Assembly (NCBI GenBank): GCA_963818985.1
Contig: CAWFUJ010000012.1
Span: 198,823-262,822, forward strand
Direction: 5' to 3'
DNA from: JAFEDN01 sp963818985
GTDB taxonomy: Bacteria > Pseudomonadota > Gammaproteobacteria > Coxiellales > Coxiellaceae
DNA: 64,000 bases
Part shown: piece by piece, positions 20,437 through 28,015 of the stretch
Position numbering within the stretch: position 1 is the first letter of the stretch
Layout: the number at the start of each line of letters is the position of its first letter
The notes under the pieces: model-generated
Told to the model about the DNA's origin: nothing
Seen by the model: the letters and a program-made list of their open reading frames with translations, nothing else
The model's database searches: none
Program-made: the position numbers and the translations under genes

Positions 20437-20851
20437 ATATATTTTAGAAATTTTCATATACTTAGTAGTAATTTTTTTAGTTTCCTGGTTTTTTTTGTGG
20501 TATTGTAAATATGTTCCTATACATCCTTCCTCTGAAGTGGCTTCTACTGCTATTGCCGCTATTACCGGTTATTCTTTTACAGCTCTATTTTTTCTTATGG
20601 CATTACCCCGAACTGGATTTATTAAAGAAATTGATAGTAATGGAAGTTTAATATTTTATGGTTCTATAATAGGATTCCCAGCTATTATTGGAACTTTGCA
20701 ACTTATCCTTGCTTCAATTGGTTGGTTTCCAAATATTGCCTTATTTCTTTTTTTTATAGCCTCTTTTGGTTTTATAGTTTCTATAATGTTTATTTTTTTA
20801 ATTATGGCAAAAAATAGAAATTCCAAAAAGAGTATCCATAGATCAGTTTAG
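20426..20851 (+). CDS. RexB-like four-helix inner-membrane protein
   Basis: From the ATG at 20426, which overlaps the preceding gene by 11 bases, the protein is 141 residues; lambda RexB is 144. Four hydrophobic helices are visible near residues 5-26, 40-60, 73-97 and 102-126. After helix 1 comes YCKYVPIHPSSEV, placed like the HYIPG loop of RexB. An Arg-containing cytoplasmic loop follows helix 2, and the tail is short and basic. In lambda, RexB is an ion channel opened by RexA to depolarise infected cells. The same role is inferred here from topology, length and coupling, not from strong identity. Confidence 0.5.
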   Translation: MKSKYILEIFIYLVVIFLVSWFFLWYCKYVPIHPSSEVASTAIAAITGYSFTALFFLMALPRTGFIKEIDSNGSLIFYGSIIGFPAIIGTLQLILASIGWFPNIALFLFFIASFGFIVSIMFIFLIMAKNRNSKKSIHRSV

Positions 20852-20910
20852 GTATCGAAGATTTCCTGATTGACTCCAATTTCTTTTAGCAATGGCTGCT
20901 CTGCAAATTT

Positions 20911-21549
20911 TTATTCGTTAATCTCGCTATGTGGTGTCGAGTGTCCCATCTCAATGGCTGTATTGCGTTGAGAAGAAGATAATGCTGGCCAAATAATATG
21001 AACACGTTCTAAAGGCATGTCTTGAAAGTTGTCTTTATACCTTTTTTTCTTTAAGTTAATTTTAAAAAAAGTTGGATTATAATCAATTTTATGAGTTTGG
21101 AGTTGCCAAAAAACTACAAAAGCAAATTTAGGCGTCAAAGATTTTTCCCTCATATAGTAATCTAAAGCATGATGTAAAATCTTATTATTGGTAGAAGAGG
21201 CCAATTTTTCAAGCGATTTTATGCAGAATTCAATATGTTTTTTCTCTATGAGAAGTTTTAATTTTCTTTTTGCCTTCTGTTTAGATAAAAGTAAGCCATT
21301 TTCATAGACAGGAACATTAAATTTTAAGATACATTGTGAGCCAACCCATAATATATAGTTGGTGTACCTATTTTTTATTTGGAAATGATAACGTAATTCT
21401 TCCTGATTACATAATTGGCAGATTTCGTTTCGTTGTTCATAATCCAAAACTAATTCTGTAAAAAACCATTCGGTAAACACTTGTGGTAGTGAGTTACCCA
21501 CCGATAAGGGAAGAACATTTTCACGTACTTTTTGAATATAGTAGTTCAT
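20911..21549 (-). CDS. Hypothetical protein with CxxC and GSxC motifs
   Basis: 212 residues, unrecognised function. Residues 44-47 form CQLC, followed by ELRYHFQIKN and then LWVGSQCILKF with a third Cys at 73. This C-x2-C ... VGSxCI pattern recurs in phage and plasmid proteins and suggests a small metal-binding module. The C-terminal half is basic (INLKKKRYKDN). It converges on the Rex-like pair and lies next to an AlpA-like gene, which fits an island or prophage cargo gene. Confidence 0.55.
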   Translation of the reverse strand: MNYYIQKVRENVLPLSVGNSLPQVFTEWFFTELVLDYEQRNEICQLCNQEELRYHFQIKNRYTNYILWVGSQCILKFNVPVYENGLLLSKQKAKRKLKLLIEKKHIEFCIKSLEKLASSTNNKILHHALDYYMREKSLTPKFAFVVFWQLQTHKIDYNPTFFKINLKKKRYKDNFQDMPLERVHIIWPALSSSQRNTAIEMGHSTPHSEINE

Positions 21550-21709
21550 ATAGACCCTGTACTGTTTTTTATTTAATTAATAAAATTTTTATGTGAAGTC
21601 AGTCATGCGGTAATAAATTTGATGACTATTTTTGGCAATGATGTTTATCATGCTATGAGTTTAACATTTTTTTATATAATTTCATTATTGGTATTTTTTA
21701 TAGAATACC

Positions 21710-21943
21710 CTAATCTAAGTGATGAATTGTACGTTTTTTAATAAAAATATCTAGATCAGAGCGCCGATATTTAACCAATCGTCCTATTTTGACGTAGGGT
21801 AAATTATATCGTTTAACACAAGCCCAGACTGCCAGGGTACGGGATGTAATTCCTAAGTATTCCGCGGCTTCCTGTCGAGTTAACAGTTCATGTTTTTTAA
21901 AAATTTTTGGAAAATAATTTTCTTGTTCTGATTTCATATTCAT
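21710..21943 (-). CDS. AlpA/excisionase-like DNA-binding protein
   Basis: 77 residues. Residues 19-70 form a MerR-type winged helix-turn-helix of the HTH_17 class: LLTRQEAAEYLGITSRTLAVW then LPYVKIGRLVKYRRSDLDIF. Proteins of this size and fold act as excisionases or activators of integrase genes in islands and prophages. It is transcribed away from the replication operon starting at 22300, leaving a 356-base divergent control region between them. Confidence 0.8.
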   Translation of the reverse strand: MNMKSEQENYFPKIFKKHELLTRQEAAEYLGITSRTLAVWACVKRYNLPYVKIGRLVKYRRSDLDIFIKKRTIHHLD

Positions 21944-22299
21944 TTTTTCCCTTAAAAAATAGGTTAATTCTCGATAATCCGAGAGATATCGTTATTCATT
22001 ATCTGAATAAAATAACATACTTCAACTTAAATAAAACCCAATAAGCTATAAAATAAGCATAATTCGCGTACTATCCTGGTTCTCCATGATGATGACGGCA
22101 TGGATATTTTTATTTCGTGAGTTTTATGGCTCACCTTTTATGTCGATTTTATGACATGGTTATTTCTCCTGATCATTAAATATTTCTGATAGTGGCTATC
22201 TTATTACAAAAATACAGTGAAATTTCACTGTATTTTTGGTTTAGCATAGCTTTATGAATTTTTACGGAATACAAAAACAAATCGCAGGAGCGTTTAATC
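21944..22299. promoter_or_regulatory. Divergent control region with perfect palindrome
   Basis: This AT-rich stretch separates the AlpA-like gene from the CII/YdaS-like gene. At 22208-22237 lies a perfect 30-base palindrome whose left arm is AAAAATACAGTGAAA and right arm TTTCACTGTATTTTT. With 62 bases to the next start it is well placed for an operator, though the flanking A and T runs would also suit a terminator. A weaker dyad, CGATA-N10-TATCG, lies near 21973-21992. Confidence 0.5.
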
Positions 22300-23028
22300 G
22301 TGCTGGATTACACTATCAGTAAAGCGATTCGCTATTGCGGTTCTCAGAAAAAGCTCGCCAGGAAAATGGGTATTAATCCTGAGCGCGTGAGCTATTTATT
22401 GAATTCAGCGCGAAAAATCAGCCTGGAAGACGCTGTTTTAATAGAGCGAGCCACCGATGGCGTGGTATCGCGATATCAATTATTACCAGGACTCAGCCCG
22501 GCCTTAAAGCAGCAATTGGATGGGCAGCCCTTTGTGATGCGCAACCTACCCATCAGTGAGCGAGTGAAGCATGGCATAGCCTACGAAAAAGCCTTAAAAA
22601 GCGAGGATAGGAAAAATTTTGAGCAAAATAATCGTCAAAAACCTTCAATTTCGCGTCAAAATTTTGACGCGAAAAAGTATCGTTGTGATGTGATGGCGGC
22701 TGAATATGCCGTTTTAGGTAATCGTCAGTCTTACCGAGAAGCTAAACGGGTCGTTGAATCAGGCAGTTCTGCCTTAATTCAGGCGATGGATGAGGAGCGA
22801 ATCGGTATTTCTACGGCGGCACGATTAACACGTTACTCCGTTGAAGAACAGCAACAGATTTTAAATTTAAGTCATCAAGAAATCATTCACTACGGAAAGG
22901 AAAAAAAGACGCTGATCAACCATAAAAAATTGGATTTTTCTAGTGAGCTAATGATCTTACTGATCATGATGCGCGGGTATTTAATTTTAAAACAACAACA
23001 AAAAGGAGAAAATGATGGGTCGAATTAG
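22300..23028 (+). CDS. YdaS/CII-like phage regulator
   Basis: 242 residues from a GTG start with AGGAG nine bases upstream. Residues 1-60 are a Cro/CII-type helix-turn-helix (AIRYCGSQKKLARKMGINPE, then VSYLLNSARKISLEDAVLI), close to the YdaS family that starts early phage operons. The remainder includes AAEYAVLGNRQSYREAKRVV and ISTAARLTRYSVEEQQQIL, a second helical region reminiscent of ParB-type HTH. It overlaps the next gene and so heads a coupled replication operon. The likely role is control of this operon. Confidence 0.7.
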   Translation: MLDYTISKAIRYCGSQKKLARKMGINPERVSYLLNSARKISLEDAVLIERATDGVVSRYQLLPGLSPALKQQLDGQPFVMRNLPISERVKHGIAYEKALKSEDRKNFEQNNRQKPSISRQNFDAKKYRCDVMAAEYAVLGNRQSYREAKRVVESGSSALIQAMDEERIGISTAARLTRYSVEEQQQILNLSHQEIIHYGKEKKTLINHKKLDFSSELMILLIMMRGYLILKQQQKGENDGSN

Positions 23029-24235
23029 AACCGTTAAACCAGAACTGTTTAAGCATGAAGGATTGTTTGAAGCGGAAGAACGCTATCAACTGCCTTTGCG
23101 TCTGGTTTTTATCGGCTTGTTTACGTGTTGTGATCGCGAAGGCCGATTTCGTTGGCAGCCACGCCGGTTAAAACTGGATATTTTGCCTTACGATCAGATA
23201 GACATGCCTCTGGTACTGGATGCCCTGGCAGAATCTGGTTTTATTGTGGCTTATCAAGTCAAAGGAATTATTTACGGGTATATTCCTACTTGGTATAAAC
23301 ACCAATACATCAATAACAAAGAATCGAAAAGCCAGATTCCAGACATTAAACAGGGCATTATTTTGAACGCGCCCATTGGTCAGGCCGATTTAAATCAGGC
23401 TTTCAATGAAGCGGGTGAGTTAACTCCTCGTGAACCGAATGCGCAGTCAACGAGTGCTTCACCCGTCAACCTCGCGAATCACACCGCAGAATCACCCGAT
23501 CACCTTGCGCCTTCTATTTCTAAAAAATGTTCTGATTCACCTAAAAAAACGATGATCGGTGAGGAAGTAGGCAATTTATCTTGGCCAGAAGAGCAGAGTT
23601 TACTGGATGAGGATAAAATTTCCGATACAGAATCTGCAACTCATTCTAAAAATAGGGAATTATTACCAACGCCTCTCGCGAATTCATCGCGTGAACTTCA
23701 CGAGTCTCACGCCACTTTATTTGCCTTTAATCAGCACGAGGGGAAAGGGAAGGGAAAGGAATATGGAAAGGAATATGGAAAGGAATATGGAAAGGAACAG
23801 GAACGGGAAAAGGAAGGGTGTGGGAAGGAAAAACCCGAACACGCGAAATCATCGCCGGAATCGACGCTAAAAATTTTTTCTTATTGGCAACGGGTGATGA
23901 ATCACTCGAAAGCGGTGTTGGACAAAAGCCGTCGAAAATCCATCCAAAGCGCCTTAGCGATGGGCTATGACGTGACGGCGTTATGTCAGGCCATTCAGGG
24001 CTGTTCCTGCACGCCGCATAACATGGGGCAAAATGATCGAGGTGAGCGTTATGACGGATTACATGTGATTTTTAAATCTGCCGATCAAATCGACCGCTTT
24101 ATCCGCAATGCCAAAAATCCACCCCGTCCTCTGGGAAAATCGGAGCAGCGGTTGCAAAGCAATATTGACGCTGCCGAAAGATGGCTAAAACAAAGTAATT
24201 CCACTGGGGAGGCCCATCATGGAAACAACGGATAA
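23015..24235 (+). CDS. Phage-type replication initiation protein (O-like)
   Basis: About 406 residues from the second of two adjacent ATGs, after AAAAAGGAG. The N-terminus (MGRIRTVKPELFKHEGLFEA, then LRLVFIGLFTCCDREGRFRW and QPRRLKLDILPYD) is the conserved winged-helix start of many phage replication proteins. A disordered linker follows, with an in-frame GKEY repeat near residues 247-260. The C-terminal domain (KSRRKSIQSALAMGYDVTAL, later ADQIDRFIRNA) is the usual companion. It probably binds the element's origin and recruits helicase loader or helicase. It overlaps the genes on both sides. Confidence 0.75.
   Translation: MGRIRTVKPELFKHEGLFEAEERYQLPLRLVFIGLFTCCDREGRFRWQPRRLKLDILPYDQIDMPLVLDALAESGFIVAYQVKGIIYGYIPTWYKHQYINNKESKSQIPDIKQGIILNAPIGQADLNQAFNEAGELTPREPNAQSTSASPVNLANHTAESPDHLAPSISKKCSDSPKKTMIGEEVGNLSWPEEQSLLDEDKISDTESATHSKNRELLPTPLANSSRELHESHATLFAFNQHEGKGKGKEYGKEYGKEYGKEQEREKEGCGKEKPEHAKSSPESTLKIFSYWQRVMNHSKAVLDKSRRKSIQSALAMGYDVTALCQAIQGCSCTPHNMGQNDRGERYDGLHVIFKSADQIDRFIRNAKNPPRPLGKSEQRLQSNIDAAERWLKQSNSTGEAHHGNNG
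23755..23797 (+). repeat. 12-bp in-frame tandem repeat
   Basis: Three copies of AAAGGAATATGG plus a partial fourth, within the linker of the replication protein. Each unit encodes GKEY, so copy-number change would alter linker length without shifting the frame. Confidence 0.85.
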
Positions 24236-24875
24236 AAAACGGTTTGTGGAATTGATTACCGGCCTGGCGCAGACCTTTATCACAGACATCTCCCTGACGG
24301 ATATTGAAAATTATTGGCTTTTTCTACGCAACTATTCGCTGGCTGATTTTGAAAAGGCCGTGGTGAATTATTGCAGGAGTCCTGAAGGTCATCGCTTTAT
24401 GCCCAAGCCTGGCGAACTGATTGCGGCGTTAGAAGGGAATGCATTACAGCAGGCACAACAGGCGTGGACAAAAGTGATGAACGCCATCCGGCGTATCGGT
24501 GGCGATAAGACTTTGGTTTTCGATGATGCGCTGATTCACGCCGTGATTGACGATATGGGAGGATGGGTACGGCTCTGTGAAATGCAGATCAAAGACGAAC
24601 CCTTTAAGCAGCGGGAATTTGAAGGCCGTTATGTCAATTACCGGCGCAATCCACCCACCCGATATCCCCGGCAGTTGACGGGTCGAATGGGGGCTGGGAA
24701 TTTGGTCAGGGGTTACTCTGGCGATGATTGGCTACGTATTGTGGGTGATGAAAAAAAAGCATTGGTCGTGTATAAAAGCGGGCAGGAAACCGCAACACTC
24801 TCGTCCTATAAAACGCTACGGATATCGCAGTTAAAAGTCCTGGAACCATCAAAAACCATGGAAGACGACTCATGA
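24219..24875 (+). CDS. Phage replication accessory protein (loader-like)
   Basis: 218 residues, overlapping the upstream gene by 17 bases and the downstream one by an ATGA. The N-terminal 65 residues (FVELITGLAQTF, then YCRSPEGHRFMPKPGELIAA) resemble the small helical domain of phage helicase loader/inhibitor proteins and replication protein P-like families. The middle (AIRRIGGDKTLVFDDALIHA, MGGWVRLCEM) is typical of a conserved phage domain of unknown structure. Position directly after the O-like gene supports a role in helicase loading; no catalytic motif is visible. Confidence 0.6.
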   Translation: METTDKKRFVELITGLAQTFITDISLTDIENYWLFLRNYSLADFEKAVVNYCRSPEGHRFMPKPGELIAALEGNALQQAQQAWTKVMNAIRRIGGDKTLVFDDALIHAVIDDMGGWVRLCEMQIKDEPFKQREFEGRYVNYRRNPPTRYPRQLTGRMGAGNLVRGYSGDDWLRIVGDEKKALVVYKSGQETATLSSYKTLRISQLKVLEPSKTMEDDS

Positions 24876-25471
24876 CCCCTAAAATAAAAATCGTATTGAT
24901 TGAAGCCAATCGTATTTTTCGCCTGGGCCTGAGAAAACTACTCACCGATGACACCATTGACATTGTGGGCGAAGCAGCCAATGCTACTGCTGGTATGGAT
25001 TTCATTCGTAAGCAACAGCCGGATGTGGTGTTGTTGGCGACCGATTTGCCGGATGCGACCGAAGTCAGCCTGTGTGACTGGATTCATCGCCATTTTCCGC
25101 AGACCAAGACCCTATTTTTATTAAAAAATGCGGATATCCCCACGCTGAATCGGTTATTTAATACGTCAGCGACCGGCTTTCTGACGAAAGATTCGGGTTA
25201 TTTGAGCGTGGAGATTATCAAAACGATTGCCGAAGGTAAAACGTATATACAGCCGGATTTGGCGTTAGGCGTTATTCAACGTCCGCATCATGCCGCCGAT
25301 GTATTGAGCAACCGGGAGTATCAGGTACTAACACTGGTGAGGCAAGGGCATACTCATGAGGTGATTGCCGAAAAATTACGTATCAGCACTAAAACCGTAT
25401 TTAACATCAAATACAGAGGATTTAAAAAATTAAAAATAGACACAGTTGAACAATTAAAGGAGATTTTTTAA
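24872..25471 (+). CDS. NarL/LuxR-type regulator with degenerate receiver
   Basis: 199 residues. Residues 1-120 have the receiver fold, including the conserved Lys in GFLTKDSG. The phosphoacceptor position reads VVLLATDLPD, where the family has VVLLDxxLPx, so the Asp is replaced by Ala. The upstream acidic pair is reduced to EA (VLIEANRIFRLGL). Residues 135-195 are an intact LuxR HTH (LSNREYQVLTLVRQGHTHEV, then IAEKLRISTKTVFNIKYR). It probably binds DNA without phosphorylation. It is the last gene of the coupled replication operon, an unusual place for a two-component-like regulator, and no sensor kinase is nearby. Confidence 0.8.
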   Translation: MTPKIKIVLIEANRIFRLGLRKLLTDDTIDIVGEAANATAGMDFIRKQQPDVVLLATDLPDATEVSLCDWIHRHFPQTKTLFLLKNADIPTLNRLFNTSATGFLTKDSGYLSVEIIKTIAEGKTYIQPDLALGVIQRPHHAADVLSNREYQVLTLVRQGHTHEVIAEKLRISTKTVFNIKYRGFKKLKIDTVEQLKEIF

Positions 25472-25477
25472 ACAAAT

Positions 25478-25515
25478 AAAAATTAAGAAAAATCGTATAA
25501 TTTTTCTTAATTTTT
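25478..25515 (+). terminator. AT-rich bidirectional terminator-like hairpin
   Basis: A perfect 16-base inverted repeat (AAAAATTAAGAAAAAT / ATTTTTCTTAATTTTT) with loop CGTATA begins six bases after the LuxR-type gene stop and ends in a T run. It likely closes the 22300-25471 operon. A TATAAT-like box at 25519-25524 right after it may start transcription of the fis-like gene. Confidence 0.65.
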
Positions 25516-25574
25516 GTATATAATTTCGGTTCTGGATAACCAGAGCGTTACTGTTTAATTTTTGAAGTGATGAG

Positions 25575-25895
25575 ATGAGTCAAAGGATACCTTCTGCTGA
25601 ATCCGAAGTCGGCATCGCAGGGCTGTTAGCGGATACCGTATCGGCTAAGACGGTTACATTGCGTGACAGCGTACGCGCTACAGTGAAAGAATATTTTATC
25701 AAACTGGATGGGGCGGAACCGGCCAATGTCTATGAATTATTCCTGGTGGAAGTCGAATCGCCCTTGCTGGAAATGGTATTACAATATGTACGCGATAATC
25801 AAAGTGAAGCAGCCAGAATGCTGAAGCTGAGTCGCGGCACTTTAAGGGAAAAAATGAAATTATATGGATTTTTGAAATCGAAAAAAAAGAAATAA
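25575..25895 (+). CDS. Fis-family nucleoid DNA-binding protein
   Basis: 106 residues, close to Escherichia coli Fis in length (98). The core LRDSVRATVKEYFIKLDG and the segment ANVYELFLVEVESPLLEMVL align with the Fis dimerisation helices. The C-terminal HTH reads NQSEAARMLKLSRGTLREKM, ending in a Lys-rich tail. Fis bends DNA and acts in site-specific recombination and transcription. Fis proteins are a gammaproteobacterial trait and some Legionellales carry several, so this may be an element-borne extra copy. No dusB-like partner is adjacent. Confidence 0.9.
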   Translation: MSQRIPSAESEVGIAGLLADTVSAKTVTLRDSVRATVKEYFIKLDGAEPANVYELFLVEVESPLLEMVLQYVRDNQSEAARMLKLSRGTLREKMKLYGFLKSKKKK

Positions 25896-26177
25896 TTTGG
25901 CTCTTTAATTTTTGTCGTGGTTTGAGCATTAAATTGGCAATGGAGAAAACAGCAACTATCTATAGCGAATGAGTCGTTCTAACATGAAGCCATCAGTCAC
26001 TGTGAGGAAAAAGACTGTGGCTAAATTCAAAATTTCCTTGGCCTTTATCTCATGTTCAGAAAATCCAGTTATTGTTACACGCTGAATTTCTGATAAAATA
26101 CTAAATATTAGGAGCAACACTACTCCGCTTTTGTACGAAAAGCATTTAAAATTACGCTAATATCAAGGAGGTAAAAT
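25896..26177. other. Intergenic region upstream of TIR-like gene
   Basis: About 280 bases without a supported gene. It ends in a very strong ribosome site (CAAGGAGGTAAAAT) for the gene at 26178. No clear promoter motif stood out. Confidence 0.4.
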
Positions 26178-27998
26178 ATGTCTAAAGTTGAAGATGTTTC
26201 TGTTACGGCCCCATTATTGAGTTCTGAACAGAAACTAATAAAAGTGCTAAAACAGCAAAACAAAGAGCAACTTTTGAGAGGTTTTTTTGCAAACGTTAGA
26301 AAAATAGTAGAAGAAAAGGCAAAGTATTTGCCTAAAGATTTAGGTGAGATTGAACGCCAAAAAATTACCAATCCATATATTTTTTTCAGCTACGCTTGGG
26401 AACCAGATAAATCAACAGAGTTAAAAAATTTACAAGACTTTTTAATATCAATGAAAAGTCATTTAGAAGCAGCCGAATTACCCGTATTTTTCGATTTGGA
26501 ATGCATGTCTGGAGAGATGCCTAGAGCGATGAATGATAATATTAAAGCTGCCCAATACGTTTTTCTATTTGGCACATTATGTTATGGTACAAAAACTGCA
26601 GAAGGCATGAAAACTAATGCACGTGAAGAACTTTTATTTGCTAAAGAAGAATTTAAAAAAACAAAAGATTCAGATTATCTTCAGCCCATACTGTTAGAAG
26701 GAAAGCGTGAGACAATTTTTCCTGGAACGTTATTCGCGCATGATTGCACTTCATGGTATTCATTACAGCACGGATGGAGTTCTTTTGATAATTACATAAC
26801 AGGACTTACTCAGTGTAGTCCATTGGGTATACTACCGACCATATTAGGTTTAAATCGAAAAAATGATTTTCAGGAATATAGAAGAAATTGTTTGGAAGCA
26901 TATAGAAAAGAATATGAATTATTTAGGATGCAATTAAAAAGAATAGACGATCTGATTACTTCTCATCGCTTCCAAGATGAAAAGAAATTAAGCGTTTACT
27001 CGGAAATATCCGAAATTGAAGAAATGAAACTTATTAGTAAAAATATAGCAGATCAAGTTTTAATAATACCTGAAACAAAAACTAATACTTCATCATCAAT
27101 GACCATTTTACCAAAAAAATCATCTCCAGATGAAAAAATATTAAAATCCTCACCTGAAGTTATTCAAGATTCAAAAAATAAAATTTCTAGGCAATTATTG
27201 CCGTATGAATTAAAACAGGAACCTTATTTTTTTAAAAATCAATCACGCAATCAATTTGATAAGCATATAGTTGAATCTTTGTTAAGCTATTGTCAACAAC
27301 AGTCAAATAAAAAAATAGTTTTTATTAAATTTTTCATTATAATTGGATTTATTTCTATATTAATTTCCCAATTTAATAATAATATTTCCGCTGATTTAGA
27401 TCTTGGAAAGATTGGGAAAATTTTTATTTTCTCAGGATTTATTATGGCAATATGCCATAATTACACGATTAATAAAGAAATAGAATATATTATTAACACA
27501 ATAGGTTTCAATTTCACGAGAAGCGATGCTCCAAGAAGTATTATTACAACGTCAACATCATTTTTCCGTAATCAAACTGAATTTTCTGCGGAAGAAATAT
27601 TAATTAAAAAATTATCTAGTTTACGTGAAGCTCAAGGTTATTCATTTCTTCTAAAGAGACCAAGCTGTAGGCAATTTTTTATTCAATATACTGGCGAATA
27701 CAGCTTAGAGGTTGAAGCTAAACTATTCGAGTTACCTCCAGTATTGAAACAAGTCTTAATCAATTCGGGCATTAAGTCCGAACTATTCGAAATACAGGAA
27801 AATCGAAGTAATTTATCTTTTACATTGAAAGCAGAATCGCATATTATTGACTCTATGATAAAATTTTTACAGTATGCAGGCTGCAACTATCTATCCTCAC
27901 CTTCCCAAGTGCAGGCAGCTTTATTTCGAGAATTCAAAACTATAAATCATTCTTCAATTGAAGATGAAGAGTTAGTAGTCAATTGCGTTATGCAATAA
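26178..27998 (+). CDS. TIR/SEFIR-like domain protein with two membrane helices
   Basis: 606 residues. Residues about 66-195 have a TIR-like pattern: a beta strand with PYIFFSYAWE, then LPVFFDLECMSGEMP and a strand QYVFLFGTLCY followed by EELLFAKEEF. The last may supply the helix-borne Glu used by NAD-cleaving TIR domains. Two hydrophobic helices lie near residues 380-400 and 410-430 (KKIVFIKFFIIIGFISILIS; IGKIFIFSGFIMAICH). The C-terminal ~170 residues are unrecognised. It is very AT-rich and 17 bases from the next gene, so the two are probably co-transcribed. It could be an NADase defence effector or a secreted effector; sequence alone does not decide. Confidence 0.65.
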   Translation: MSKVEDVSVTAPLLSSEQKLIKVLKQQNKEQLLRGFFANVRKIVEEKAKYLPKDLGEIERQKITNPYIFFSYAWEPDKSTELKNLQDFLISMKSHLEAAELPVFFDLECMSGEMPRAMNDNIKAAQYVFLFGTLCYGTKTAEGMKTNAREELLFAKEEFKKTKDSDYLQPILLEGKRETIFPGTLFAHDCTSWYSLQHGWSSFDNYITGLTQCSPLGILPTILGLNRKNDFQEYRRNCLEAYRKEYELFRMQLKRIDDLITSHRFQDEKKLSVYSEISEIEEMKLISKNIADQVLIIPETKTNTSSSMTILPKKSSPDEKILKSSPEVIQDSKNKISRQLLPYELKQEPYFFKNQSRNQFDKHIVESLLSYCQQQSNKKIVFIKFFIIIGFISILISQFNNNISADLDLGKIGKIFIFSGFIMAICHNYTINKEIEYIINTIGFNFTRSDAPRSIITTSTSFFRNQTEFSAEEILIKKLSSLREAQGYSFLLKRPSCRQFFIQYTGEYSLEVEAKLFELPPVLKQVLINSGIKSELFEIQENRSNLSFTLKAESHIIDSMIKFLQYAGCNYLSSPSQVQAALFREFKTINHSSIEDEELVVNCVMQ

Positions 27999-28015
27999 CT
28001 CAATAAGGCAATTAT

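Noticed and set aside
23755..23797. Short regular repeat as a CRISPR array
   Set aside because: Units are 12 bases, contiguous and in-frame GKEY codons; there are no spacers and no cas genes.
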